From Verrucomicrobiota bacterium (GTDB lineage Bacteria; Verrucomicrobiota; Verrucomicrobiia; Opitutales; Opitutaceae): a stretch of DNA of 64,000 nucleotides. Under the pieces are notes generated by a model, which worked only from the letters and a program-made list of their open reading frames with translations, did not search any database and was not told where the DNA came from. Both the position numbers and the translations under genes were made by a program. Position 1 is the stretch's first letter. Every line of letters starts with the position of its first letter. The stretch is taken from assembly GCA_014584295.1 (NCBI GenBank), contig JACTNC010000035.1, positions 1 through 64,000 of the forward strand, in the 5' to 3' direction. Shown here piece by piece: positions 36,570 through 45,902 of this stretch.

Positions 36570-37409
36570 TCAGCGGACCTCGTTTCCTTGCATGTGTGTC
36601 GAAGGATTTCGGAGCAACGCACCAATGAGATCCGGGACGTGAAAGATGAAACCGAACTCCAGGGAGATGCGCCAGAGGGCCTGCCGTTTTTCAAGTTCAT
36701 CCCTAGCTGTTTCCCGGTTCTCCACCGCGGTGACGGCTTCGGCAAGCGTGGAGCAGATGAATCCTTGACGGCGCATGTCGACCATGCCGCCGGGCGACAT
36801 CAGCAGGCACCAGTTGATGGCGAAGCCGACGTACAGGAGATGATTAACCCCTCGCTCCACGCAGGCCTTTGCCAACTGCGTTCCATCAGCAGCGATGCAT
36901 TCGTTCCCCAGCGGACGCGCCTGAGGTGCAAAATCCAGCCGGGCAAACCCTGCTTCGATATCATTCCGATTGTGGAGACCTGTAAACACCTTCGCCGCGC
37001 GAAAGTCCTCCAATTCCCTCGAAACGGAATCAGGCGTTGCACGGAGAATGGCGGAATCCCCACCGGTGGTGCGGGTCCCCTGGTATCCGGGCAGATGCGA
37101 ATAGTAGTCGCGCCCGCCCACGACGTGCATAACGGCCATTCCGCCCGAGCGGGCCGCCGAGAGAAGGGGAGGAAAAACGTCGCGCAGGATCCTTTCCGCC
37201 CTGGGATGGTACTCGACCGCCCTCCTCCAGCCGGGAAATTCACCCGGCAAGCCGCAATCCCACGCATGCATCACCACAAGTGCCGTGTGCTCCAGCGAAA
37301 GCTTCACGGTCCCCCGTTTCCAACCGCCGTAGCCTTCGGCAGGCACTGCGCGGGCTGGGTCCGCATCGAACTGCTGGTAATAATCCGTGGGGAGCGATAT
37401 CGTTGTCAT
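36570..37409 (-). CDS. Isochorismatase-like cysteine hydrolase
   Basis: A 279-residue cytosolic alpha/beta hydrolase of the isochorismatase-like superfamily (nicotinamidase, N-carbamoylsarcosine amidase and relatives). Visible are the early Asp (LVVMHAWD), a central parallel-sheet segment 'GGMAVMHVVGGRDYYS', and the nucleophile region GVNHLLYVGFAINWC. The conserved Lys of the usual Asp-Lys-Cys triad is not obvious, so catalysis is not assured. The start follows the symporter stop by one base (TGA-C-ATG), which implies co-translation. The substrate is unknown. Confidence 0.82.
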   Translation of the reverse strand: MTTISLPTDYYQQFDADPARAVPAEGYGGWKRGTVKLSLEHTALVVMHAWDCGLPGEFPGWRRAVEYHPRAERILRDVFPPLLSAARSGGMAVMHVVGGRDYYSHLPGYQGTRTTGGDSAILRATPDSVSRELEDFRAAKVFTGLHNRNDIEAGFARLDFAPQARPLGNECIAADGTQLAKACVERGVNHLLYVGFAINWCLLMSPGGMVDMRRQGFICSTLAEAVTAVENRETARDELEKRQALWRISLEFGFIFHVPDLIGALLRNPSTHMQGNEVR

Positions 37410-37410
37410 G

Positions 37411-39186
37411 TCACGATGGAGCCGTCCGCCGGGAGGACGCCAGACGGCGCAGGCCAAATCCCACCGCGACCAGCAATGCGCCGGCAACCAGATTGTGACG
37501 GGCCGGCGCGAGGTCCGAAGACGGCAGCAGTGCGCACGCGATGAGAACGACGCCGAGCACGAGGGAAGTGACACCGATGACGCCGTAGACCGCGAGGCTG
37601 CCTCCCGGGTGGTGGGGAGCGGGTGGCACCGGAGTTTGAAGATCAATCTCAAGGCGATGGAGCTCGGCGTGTCGCGGATCATCAGCGCGATACCAGCGTG
37701 CAGAGATGGCAAACACGAGCGAGGTCACAACCGCCTCGCAAAGGATGTTTCTTGCGAGGGGATTCTCCTTCCAGACGCCCATGAGCATGAGCGTGATCGC
37801 CACGATCAACGCGGCGCTGCACGAGGCCATTCCCGACCACCAGGGTGTCTTTCTGAAGATCATGCCCAGCGCGACGGGCATCATGAATGCGGCCGTGAGC
37901 GAATAGTACTGAAGGGCAAAATCAAACGCCCCTCCGTAGCGGGGGATGTAGAACGCGACGGCGATGCCCAGGATGCCCACGACCGCCATGGTGGCCTGCG
38001 CGACGCGCAACTGCTTCCGATCATCGGGAGCATGGCCGCGCCAGCGCTTGTGCATGGGCACGTAGATATCGCGGGTTGTCGTTGCAGCCAGCCAGTTGAA
38101 GGCATCATTCGCCTGGCCCAGCGTTGCAGAGAGAACGGCGGACACCACGAAGCCTATGAGTCCGTGGGGAAGCAGCATGAGTGCGAGTGACACATACGAG
38201 GCTTCCGAGGGATCGCGAAGCGTCGGCCACAGGGAGGCCATGTCAGGAAAAATAACGCGGGCGGCCATCACGGGGAGGATCCAGAGGAGCGGTCCCACCA
38301 GCGAAAGCACCGCGCAGAGCAGCGCCATCTTCCGCGCGCCCTGTTCATCGGGCACGCTGTAGTAGCGCTGGCCGAGGTGCCAGGCGACGTTGTAGCCGAG
38401 CATGCAATTGATGAAGAATCCGAGGAGGAACCAGGGGTCAGCCGCACTGCCCTGCAGGGTAAAAAACCCTTCCGGCACTTCGGCAAGAAGGCGTTGAAAC
38501 CCTTTCAGAATGCCGCCTCCCTGACCGGCTCCGAGATAGTGATAGGAGACCGGAAAGATGATCACCGTCATGACTAGGATGATGATGGATTGCACCGCAT
38601 CCGAGAGAACCGCCGCCCAAAGCCCGCCGACCACCGTGTAGACAACCATGATTACGCCGGTGCACAGGATGGAGAGTTGAAGTCCGCTGAGCTCGAATCC
38701 GAGCACATTGAATTCGCGTCCGCCGAAACCGAGCGCGGTCGAAATGAAGATGCACAGGATGTAGAGTCCCTGGCCGATTCCGACGATCTGGGGAATGATC
38801 GCCGTGACGGAGTAAAAGTAGGTCGTCGACGGGGAGTAACGGCGCGTCAGGAACTGCAGGGGTGAATCGAGCCTTGCGCGGCGCCAGATCCGCGCGAAGT
38901 AGAAGTAGCCAACGATGTAGGCCCATGTTGCCATCGTAAAGACGAGGGCCGCGCCGATGCCGGTCTTGTAGGTGAATCCCGCGGCTGCGACGAACATGAA
39001 TGCCGAGAAGCCGGAGACCCAGTTGGAGAGACCTGCAAGGACCCACGGAACCTGTCCGCCCGCCTTGAAGTAGTCGTCGGTGCCGCGATTCTTTCGCGCG
39101 GCATAGAAGCCGACAAAAATCACGATGGCAAAATAGAGGGCGATCAGCGCGTAGTCGTAGGCGTTGACCGTATTGAAGGTGGGCAT
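37411..39186 (-). CDS. Sodium:solute symporter (SSS family)
   Basis: A 591-residue inner-membrane transporter with about 13-14 helices, of the SGLT/PutP/NanT-like solute:sodium symporter family. Family marks include 'GTDDYFKAGGQVPW', 'LSNWVSGFSAFMFVAAAG', 'RRYSPSTTYFYS' and 'VVYTVVGGLWAAVLSDAVQ'. It is the only transporter in the saccharide locus and probably imports the final mono- or disaccharide or acid derived from it. It is coupled to the isochorismatase-like gene downstream and lies 104 bp after the GxGYxYP gene. Confidence 0.93.
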   Translation of the reverse strand: MPTFNTVNAYDYALIALYFAIVIFVGFYAARKNRGTDDYFKAGGQVPWVLAGLSNWVSGFSAFMFVAAAGFTYKTGIGAALVFTMATWAYIVGYFYFARIWRRARLDSPLQFLTRRYSPSTTYFYSVTAIIPQIVGIGQGLYILCIFISTALGFGGREFNVLGFELSGLQLSILCTGVIMVVYTVVGGLWAAVLSDAVQSIIILVMTVIIFPVSYHYLGAGQGGGILKGFQRLLAEVPEGFFTLQGSAADPWFLLGFFINCMLGYNVAWHLGQRYYSVPDEQGARKMALLCAVLSLVGPLLWILPVMAARVIFPDMASLWPTLRDPSEASYVSLALMLLPHGLIGFVVSAVLSATLGQANDAFNWLAATTTRDIYVPMHKRWRGHAPDDRKQLRVAQATMAVVGILGIAVAFYIPRYGGAFDFALQYYSLTAAFMMPVALGMIFRKTPWWSGMASCSAALIVAITLMLMGVWKENPLARNILCEAVVTSLVFAISARWYRADDPRHAELHRLEIDLQTPVPPAPHHPGGSLAVYGVIGVTSLVLGVVLIACALLPSSDLAPARHNLVAGALLVAVGFGLRRLASSRRTAPS

Positions 39187-39290
39187 GGGGTGGTGGTGTG
39201 GAGCGGACTGGAGTGGAGCTTGGAAACAGATCCAGGAAACGGGCTGGAGGATCTGCGCAGCCGGAGCGCTTCGCCGGGAGGAGGATTGCG

Positions 39291-40958
39291 TCAGGGGTTG
39301 TGGTCGATGGGATCGCCGGGTTCCTGAAAATGCGTCCTGTAGGTCTTGTCGCTTGCAGCGAGCTTGAGGAACACATCAAGCGGCACCACTTCGGGCTTCT
39401 CGGAGAGGCGGCCAAAAATATCGGCCACCTTCTCGACCGAATTGGTTTCACGCACGTGCATGAGCAGGAAATAAGGGCGCTTGGGGTTCATCTGGATCAA
39501 CTCCTCCAGATCCGCCGCGGCCTCCTCGAGCGGGCGGGCTGCGTCAAGGTAGTAGTCGTAGCTGAGGAAGGGCTTTCCGTTTCGAAGATCGAAGGTGTGC
39601 GCCGAGCCATAGCCATTGATGAACCCGAGCACGTCGGGAAACTGCTGGTAATAGCGATCGACCAGTTCCCTTGGCAGGTCCGTATTGCCGACGTGACGGT
39701 TGCCTTCGGAGTAGTCCATGATCTCCATGACGTGGAGATCGAGCTGGGCCATCAGGTTTCTCGCCTTGGCCATGAGGGCGGGAAACTTTGCCGGCGGAAT
39801 CGCTTGGGGATACATGTAGCCCGGCCCGGATAGGCCCCCGATGAAATAGTCATTGGGAGTCTTGCTCTCGTAGAAATACTGCAACGCCGGCGGATTGATC
39901 CAGATCCAGTTCATGAGCACCTGCCAATTGTAAGGGATCCTTCCACGCCCCGGCTTGGTCCAGGCGCCAATGCCCATCGAATCCGTGGAGACCGCGCAAA
40001 TGTAGACCTTCTTTTCGGCCTTCAACACCGCGTCCGCCGCAACGCTGTGATTGTTGGCGAATTTGAAATCGGGTGTGAGCGGGATCTGTGAGGTGAAGGA
40101 AACATTGGGCAGATTGTGAAGCCCCTCCATGATGAGGCCGAAATTGCTCGTCAGCGTCGTATGCTGTCCCTCCGTATCCTTCGCGTAGGAGTGCCATCCG
40201 AGGACAACACTGGCGGGATTCTGCGCGCCGAGGAACTTCTTGAGGAGCGCGAGTTCCTCCGGGTGCTTCGGATTCGCCGAGAGGTCGGCAAAGAATGCGC
40301 GCTGCTGGATGCCGAAGTCGGCGATGCCCGGCTGCATCTCCATGCCGGCATGGCCGCCCATGACAACGTAGTAGTCGCGCGAGCAGCGAGCCCCGTATTC
40401 GGCGTAGACCTGTGCGTAGATCACGTGGTCGGGCATTCCGGTGAATCGGCCGCGAAGGTCGACGACGGGCTTCAATCCGTGCTTTGCAGCGAGCGGAAGC
40501 AGATCCTCGTTCACGACCAGCAGATCCTCCAATCCGGAGATGGTGAAGGCGACCGTGAGGGAGGTCCGCACGTGCTTGTCCCAGACGACGCAACCCTTCG
40601 CATGACGCGCGAACTTGGCGAGCGCCGCATCGGCATCGTCGAGACCGAGCCTTGTAAAGGTCATCCCGTGCCGGCGCTCAAGAAATCCGATCAGCGGACG
40701 AACGATCTCCCACTGCCAGTTGAGCGGATACTCGAGATAGAGGCGGGGGGCCTCCCGGTTGGCCAGACCCTGCAGGGAGATGAGCAGGGCGTGAACGGGC
40801 AGATCGCCGTCGAGGCGCCAGTTTTCAGAAAGCGGCACGATTGTCGCCGAGGCGGGCGCGCGCTCGGCGCGGCGCAGGGCTGTCTGACCTGAGCACGGCC
40901 AAACGGACGCGAGAAGAAGACCGGCGAGAAGGAGGCGGAGAAAAAGGGGACGTTTCAT
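39291..40958 (-). CDS. Secreted GxGYxYP-family protein, copy 1
   Basis: A 555-residue exported protein with a signal peptide (RLLLAGLLLASVWPCSG). It contains the N-terminal GxGYxYP_N region ('LLISLQGLANREAPRLYLEYP', shown in part) and the C-terminal domain with the name-giving GPGYMYP at 378-384, preceded by PNDYFIGGLS. The family is called a putative glycoside hydrolase but its activity is, to my knowledge, unproven. Asp and Glu residues are abundant in the barrel-like C-terminal part ('MDYSEGN', 'GFINGYG'). It starts 9 bp after the small lipocalin-like gene and is a paralogue of the gene at 45903-47534. Confidence 0.88.
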   Translation of the reverse strand: MKRPLFLRLLLAGLLLASVWPCSGQTALRRAERAPASATIVPLSENWRLDGDLPVHALLISLQGLANREAPRLYLEYPLNWQWEIVRPLIGFLERRHGMTFTRLGLDDADAALAKFARHAKGCVVWDKHVRTSLTVAFTISGLEDLLVVNEDLLPLAAKHGLKPVVDLRGRFTGMPDHVIYAQVYAEYGARCSRDYYVVMGGHAGMEMQPGIADFGIQQRAFFADLSANPKHPEELALLKKFLGAQNPASVVLGWHSYAKDTEGQHTTLTSNFGLIMEGLHNLPNVSFTSQIPLTPDFKFANNHSVAADAVLKAEKKVYICAVSTDSMGIGAWTKPGRGRIPYNWQVLMNWIWINPPALQYFYESKTPNDYFIGGLSGPGYMYPQAIPPAKFPALMAKARNLMAQLDLHVMEIMDYSEGNRHVGNTDLPRELVDRYYQQFPDVLGFINGYGSAHTFDLRNGKPFLSYDYYLDAARPLEEAAADLEELIQMNPKRPYFLLMHVRETNSVEKVADIFGRLSEKPEVVPLDVFLKLAASDKTYRTHFQEPGDPIDHNP

Positions 40959-40967
40959 GACGCGGGA

Positions 40968-41501
40968 TTACTTGCCCTCAGCCGAGGCGAGGCGTTTGAA
41001 GACATAGACGATGGGACGGTTGCGCGTGCTGCGCAGTTCGGTCAGCGTCAATTCCGCTCCGTTGGCGGAGAGCTTGTAGTCGCTCAGCACATTGATGGCG
41101 CGATCACCCTGCTGCGTGCTCAGCACGAAGTCGGAGGAGACGCGCAAGATCCGTCCGTCATCCAGCCAGTGCGCGGAGAGCTTTCTCTTGTGGTCGGGGC
41201 CCACGGCGGCACCGAGATGCCGGTTGTCCGGCCAGTAGGTGAAGGGAAGCGTTGTCGATCTGCCTGTAGTGGGGAAGGTGGACGTGTCCCGGAATTCGCG
41301 GCGTCCGTTGGCAAACCTGCGTTCGACGGTGACAGATTTCCCGGTGACCCGAAGTGTCAGATCGTACTCCTTCCACGGGCTGAGGTCGGTGCTTTGAGAG
41401 GGATCGATCCGCCACGTGCCCGTGAGTGGTGACGGAGGCGCGGCCTGCAAGAACGTAGCGAGGAGCAGGCCAAGAAGCAGCAGGGAGTGACGACGAAGCA
41501 T
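40968..41501 (-). CDS. Small secreted lipocalin-like protein, copy 1
   Basis: A 177-residue protein with a signal peptide (LLLLGLLLATFLQA). The mature part is all-beta-looking, beginning 'LTGTWRIDPSQST' and ending 'RPIVYVFKRL', typical of lipocalin-like or 'extracellular beta-barrel' proteins of undefined function. It is clearly homologous to the protein at 47538-48077 (shared GxWR.D.S.S, WxDD.R.LRV and RP.VY.F blocks). Each is followed directly by a GxGYxYP gene. The ATG at 41501 is chosen because it starts the signal peptide. Confidence 0.85.
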   Translation of the reverse strand: MLRRHSLLLLGLLLATFLQAAPPSPLTGTWRIDPSQSTDLSPWKEYDLTLRVTGKSVTVERRFANGRREFRDTSTFPTTGRSTTLPFTYWPDNRHLGAAVGPDHKRKLSAHWLDDGRILRVSSDFVLSTQQGDRAINVLSDYKLSANGAELTLTELRSTRNRPIVYVFKRLASAEGK

Positions 41502-41575
41502 GGCGGGAAGAGGTGGGAGGAGGGAGCGTTCAGACAGGATCCGATATCGGGGGCGATGTTGCGAGACGATGGATC

Positions 41576-43774
41576 TCAATTTCCGAGCAGTACGGAACCT
41601 GTTTGGGCGTCGAAGATTGTCGTGCTGCGCGGTGGCAGCACGACCGACAGGACCTTTCCATTGGGCAGCCGCAGGGTGCGGGCGCCGCCATCGAGCGTGT
41701 GGACCATGAGCAGGCCGTCACCGTGCGCGGTGGCATCGTCATGATCGTTGATCACATGGCAGCCGGCACGGCGGCCGAGCGCCCGCAGGATGCCGGGTGA
41801 CGTCGGGCTGATGCCAAACGACCACCAGGTAACACTGCCATCCTCGCGCCAGGCGGCGCTCGTGCTGCCATCGGACCATCGGCCGGCTACGTGGCTGTCC
41901 GGTACATTGTAGACGGGGACAAATTTGGGAGGCTCGAGTTTTTGTTCCTCGGCAGCGTCGTCGAGCATGAGGGTGGAAACCGGTGCCGCGAATTCGCGAC
42001 CCGAGGTGAGAATCCCGTTGGCGGAGGTTGCAAGATGACCGCCGATTTCCCGGCCGTTGCTCCATCCGACATACCCGGTGAACACGACATGCCGCCCCGC
42101 CGTGGCCACGCGTGACGCAATCGTTTCCCGTTGCTTGTCGTCGAGCACGACGGTGGACCCAAAGATGACGAGCTTGAAGGGAGAAAGGTCGAGCGTGGCG
42201 AGTTCACCGATCAGCGCCTCGTCGAACATCAGGCCCGAGTGGTAGAGTCCCTCAAGCAGTCCATCCATGCCGCGCCCGGAGAAGGGATTTGGACCGACCG
42301 GAGGCTGGTCTCCGAACTTGAAACCCTCAAGCGACCAGCGTTTCGCGACGGTGTGGCAGAATGACCACGGGTCGTGAATGACCAGGACATCCGTCGGGCG
42401 GTAATACGGGTGGGCATGACGCGCTTGCGCAATGCCGTGCACGGCCTTGATCTCGGCTGAAAGGCGCGGGTGATCCCACCACCCCACATTGCCATAGCCG
42501 GCGAAATCAGGCGTGCCGGCAATCATGCCGAAGTCGAACCACCATTGTCCCCCGCCACGCAGCACGGGGAGGAGCGAGTTGCGGCGCAGGAAGGCGATGT
42601 CGTCCTCAAGCGATGAATGAAATTTGCGATCCCAGGGGCAGCCGACGAATGACGTGGCGTGATCATTCTCGTCGAGCCAGAGTTTGCCGGCGCGACGCAC
42701 GGCTCCCGTGATGCCCCGTCCGTGTCCCGAGCCTCCCATGGCACGAACACCGTCGGTGTAGGATGCGGGCGAACAAAGACAGTCGAGGTGGGGCGATGCG
42801 AGCACCTTGTCGTGGGCAAGGTGGCTGCCGGCGGCGTTGCGTGCGAACTGACCGTAGAAATAGCCTTGAAAGGCGGCCGTGACAATTGGGCGCGGCCAGG
42901 AACGTTTCACGTTGGCTGCGAGATCAAGAAGCGCGTCGGCCATGGTGGAATGCAGCCACGTGAAGTAGTCGATCAGGTCCTGGTGCACGCGCGGATCGCG
43001 GAGAGGGCCCAGGTCGGCTCGCTCGCGCGAAGGTGAATCCGGCGCCGTGACGGCGTCGATCTGCTGGCCCGGTCGGTTCCACGCGGTGGCGAGTGCCGCA
43101 TCCGATCCGTAGCGATTGCGCAGCCAGGCGCGGTAGGACTTTGTTGCAACGACGCCCGTGTCGGGATCGTGGTGGAGGAATCCAAATTGATGCCATTCGC
43201 CGTAGAGGCCGTAGGCAAGATGGATGCCGAAAACGGAGCCTCCCTCCGGTGTCGCGCCGAACTGGCGGCAGAATTCCGAAATGTGACCGTTCGCCCAGTC
43301 CAGCCACTTGCGCGAGGCGAAGCTTGCGCGGGCCGGAAGTCCGCCATCTGTCGCAATCCGCCGGGGCAGGCCCCAGGGAGCGGGATCGTCAACCGTTCCG
43401 TCCGCGTAGCCCACGCACTCATCGGGATGCTGATCCACCCACCAGCGCGGTGCGTTGGCGTGAAGTCGAAACATGATGGCTGCATTGGGATTCCGTTCGA
43501 GCGCACCGGCGACCTGTTTGCGAGGGATCGTGAGGTCGAGTGTCGCTCCGGGACCCGCGATCATGTCCTCTATCCAAAGATCGAGTTCAATCAGACAGAC
43601 TCCCTGGCGTCCAAAGAGCTCGATATTTCGACCGGGAACCTCCTCCCAGGACCAGCGGCCACCGGGGCAGTCGGTCAGCGCGTAGATGAGCGGTGCATGA
43701 GGGATTCCGTTGATGATCAGCGTCGGGCGACCGGCGCGCATTTCAACGGAGGAAACAAGAGGAGGACGAGACAT
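41576..43774 (-). CDS. GH42-like beta-galactosidase-type glycosidase
   Basis: A 732-residue protein without an evident signal peptide. The N-terminal TIM barrel resembles GH42/A4-type enzymes: 'LIYALTDCPGG', 'MFRLHANAPRWWVDQHPDE', and 'GIHLAYGLYGEWHQFG', whose Glu is the candidate acid/base, with 'KLWLDENDHAT' carrying a candidate nucleophile. A trimerisation-like alpha/beta domain ('DVLVIHDPWSF', 'FKLVIFGSTVVLDDKQR') and a C-terminal beta domain follow, as in GH42. Likely acts on terminal sugars released by neighbouring lyases. Substrate and GH number are inferred, not proven. Confidence 0.75.
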   Translation of the reverse strand: MSRPPLVSSVEMRAGRPTLIINGIPHAPLIYALTDCPGGRWSWEEVPGRNIELFGRQGVCLIELDLWIEDMIAGPGATLDLTIPRKQVAGALERNPNAAIMFRLHANAPRWWVDQHPDECVGYADGTVDDPAPWGLPRRIATDGGLPARASFASRKWLDWANGHISEFCRQFGATPEGGSVFGIHLAYGLYGEWHQFGFLHHDPDTGVVATKSYRAWLRNRYGSDAALATAWNRPGQQIDAVTAPDSPSRERADLGPLRDPRVHQDLIDYFTWLHSTMADALLDLAANVKRSWPRPIVTAAFQGYFYGQFARNAAGSHLAHDKVLASPHLDCLCSPASYTDGVRAMGGSGHGRGITGAVRRAGKLWLDENDHATSFVGCPWDRKFHSSLEDDIAFLRRNSLLPVLRGGGQWWFDFGMIAGTPDFAGYGNVGWWDHPRLSAEIKAVHGIAQARHAHPYYRPTDVLVIHDPWSFCHTVAKRWSLEGFKFGDQPPVGPNPFSGRGMDGLLEGLYHSGLMFDEALIGELATLDLSPFKLVIFGSTVVLDDKQRETIASRVATAGRHVVFTGYVGWSNGREIGGHLATSANGILTSGREFAAPVSTLMLDDAAEEQKLEPPKFVPVYNVPDSHVAGRWSDGSTSAAWREDGSVTWWSFGISPTSPGILRALGRRAGCHVINDHDDATAHGDGLLMVHTLDGGARTLRLPNGKVLSVVLPPRSTTIFDAQTGSVLLGN

Positions 43775-43794
43775 GAAGCGGGCTGATGGGTGAA

Positions 43795-45882
43795 TTAGGC
43801 GAGGGTGATCGTTGGCAATGTTCCTGCCGGATCGATCAGTACGTTGACCTTGCGGCCGCGGTGGGACCCGGTCACCCGCCAAGAGCCGCGCTCCTCGCGG
43901 ACATGAAGATCGCCTTGCGACTGCGGTCCGGGGGAAGGCTGCGCGGTGGCCACCGTCAGCAGCACGTGCGAGGCAGCGGAAGGGGAGACCGCTTCGACGA
44001 AGGGATGAATTCCCTCCGACTCCGGCAGGTCGTGCTTGAGAACCGAGCAGGCAATGCTTCCCGCGGAATGGACGGATGCATTCAGACTCGCGAACGGGCG
44101 CGCGATGCTGAATGCGTTACCCTTCGCGGTGGCGACTCCGTTGCCGTCGTCATTGTACACCTGATAGCGAAGTTGCACAGGTTCGGCGGTAGAGAGCGTG
44201 ACGCGATCGAGCATCAGGAGGATGTCCGGCTTGAGATAGATCAGGGTGCGATCGATGCGTTGGACCTCGGGAAGCACGAGTGAATAGGCCTCGGTGGCAT
44301 CGCTGGTGACGGTCATCCAGTCGGGACCCGTCTTGTACGATTGCACGTGCGCCCATGCCCAGGAGGCGTTGGTACCTTCATGTCCGTCATGGTATTGATG
44401 GCCGTATCCGTTGACGAGGACGGCGGTGTGGGCTGCGGTGAGTCGCAGTTTCCAGCGTGGAATTGTGTACGAATAACCGGCACGGAATGGATCGTGGAAG
44501 AGACGTTCGCCGTAGGCCTTGAAGATGACGCTGTTTCGGTCGGCGTGTTCATGGTTCGCCGGTCCTCCGCTTCGCAGGGCGACAACACAGTCATCCGCGG
44601 TCCACCCCGTCCGTGAAATGACGATGTCGTTTGAGAGGCGGACATTCAGCAACGATGCATCGGGTGCGCGCGACGGAGCTTTTTCGTCGAACCAGATGAA
44701 GCCAAAGTGGGAGGTCATAGCGCCGATGTTCAGCGCACAATACTGGGCAAGCGGATCGTGGTGCGTGCGGCTGACCCAGGCAGCGATTGCGAAATCACTT
44801 GTGGTAAGAGAATCGCTGAAATTGACGATGTCCCTCTCCGGGTCGACCCTGAGCGTGGGGATGACGATGTTGCTCGGCGACTTGGCAGGATCCCATGCGC
44901 TGCCTTTCGTTGGCATGGAGTAGGCAAGGGCGTAACGCACCGTCCCTGGGTAGTTGATGAGATTGCGATCATCGATACCGAGCCGCCGCCAGAGCGTCTC
45001 CGCAAAGATGGCCAGGTGCATGGTAGTGTAACCCCAGTAGCTGGCGCCTTCGTCGTAGGCCCCATCGGAGCCATACATGGTCGAGAAGGCCTTGGCGCTC
45101 GAGCGCGCCATGTCGAGCCATTGCGATGCCTGGGGATGGCGGTCATGCAGCAAGACCGCCGCGATGCCGAGGGCGGCAACGGGAATGATTTTCAGGTTTG
45201 TCGCATTGAGGATGAGCGGCCAGCGCGCGAGGCTGACGCGGAAGGCCTGCGGATAGTCGTCCTCCGGATCGAATCCCCATCCCTTGACGCGGTCTGGGTA
45301 CTTCATGCCGTAGAGCGTCGTGAAACAGGCGGGTGCGCCCTTTGTTGCGATGTTGTGTTCGATGTCGGCGATCTCCTGTTCGGAGAGCGCACCGCGCAGA
45401 AAGTCGAGCGAGTAGGCGAGCGCGATGGTTGCCTCGGGTGCGCGCTGCAGCCCCATCACGGTCTTTCCACCTTCAAGAAAGTAGTCCCATTTTGGGTACT
45501 CGATGAGTTTGCGGATCGCGAGCTTCGCCACCTCGAGATGGGAGGCGTCATTGTTGACGGCGTAGACGAAGGACGAGCGTTCCACGATCTGCCGGCAGCG
45601 CATCATGTCCGCGACATGGTTGTTGAAGCGCACCTTGTTCTTCAGGAAATCCATGTCGGCAGCCAGGTCCGCGCCCGACATTTCAGCCCAGAGCTTTGCG
45701 AAGCGCGGGTGGCGGGTGTTGGCGCGGATGCGTGGCAGGTCGGATTCATCGAACAGCAGCCCCCGCTTGCCCCCAGCCGGTGCAGGAGCGGGCCGGGCGG
45801 CGGACAGGGGAAGGCGTGTGAGGGGCAGCGACGCGGTGAGAACCGCGGAGTTTTTCAGGAATGTGCGTCGGGTGGTACTCAT
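43795..45882 (-). CDS. Tat-exported heparinase II/III-like lyase
   Basis: A 695-residue exported protein with a twin-arginine signal (TTRRTFLKNSA). The alpha/alpha toroid occupies about 45-360 ('YDEGASYWGYTTMHLAIFAE'), and the beta-sandwich of the heparinase_II_III family about 380-695, with the characteristic 'SGGPANHEHADRNSVIF' His-containing segment and 'YKTGPDW' further on. Such enzymes are polysaccharide lyases for uronic-acid-containing glycans (heparin, alginate, ulvan and related). Which glycan is cleaved here is not determinable. It sits between GxGYxYP copy 2 and the GH42-like gene with 20-bp gaps on both sides. Confidence 0.85.
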   Translation of the reverse strand: MSTTRRTFLKNSAVLTASLPLTRLPLSAARPAPAPAGGKRGLLFDESDLPRIRANTRHPRFAKLWAEMSGADLAADMDFLKNKVRFNNHVADMMRCRQIVERSSFVYAVNNDASHLEVAKLAIRKLIEYPKWDYFLEGGKTVMGLQRAPEATIALAYSLDFLRGALSEQEIADIEHNIATKGAPACFTTLYGMKYPDRVKGWGFDPEDDYPQAFRVSLARWPLILNATNLKIIPVAALGIAAVLLHDRHPQASQWLDMARSSAKAFSTMYGSDGAYDEGASYWGYTTMHLAIFAETLWRRLGIDDRNLINYPGTVRYALAYSMPTKGSAWDPAKSPSNIVIPTLRVDPERDIVNFSDSLTTSDFAIAAWVSRTHHDPLAQYCALNIGAMTSHFGFIWFDEKAPSRAPDASLLNVRLSNDIVISRTGWTADDCVVALRSGGPANHEHADRNSVIFKAYGERLFHDPFRAGYSYTIPRWKLRLTAAHTAVLVNGYGHQYHDGHEGTNASWAWAHVQSYKTGPDWMTVTSDATEAYSLVLPEVQRIDRTLIYLKPDILLMLDRVTLSTAEPVQLRYQVYNDDGNGVATAKGNAFSIARPFASLNASVHSAGSIACSVLKHDLPESEGIHPFVEAVSPSAASHVLLTVATAQPSPGPQSQGDLHVREERGSWRVTGSHRGRKVNVLIDPAGTLPTITLA

Positions 45883-45902
45883 AAGGGGGTGGGGAGGTTG
45901 TG

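Noticed and set aside
37387..38190. 267-aa plus-strand frame opposite the SSS symporter
   Set aside because: Rich in His, Asp, Glu and Arg as expected for the complement of hydrophobic codons; no domain.
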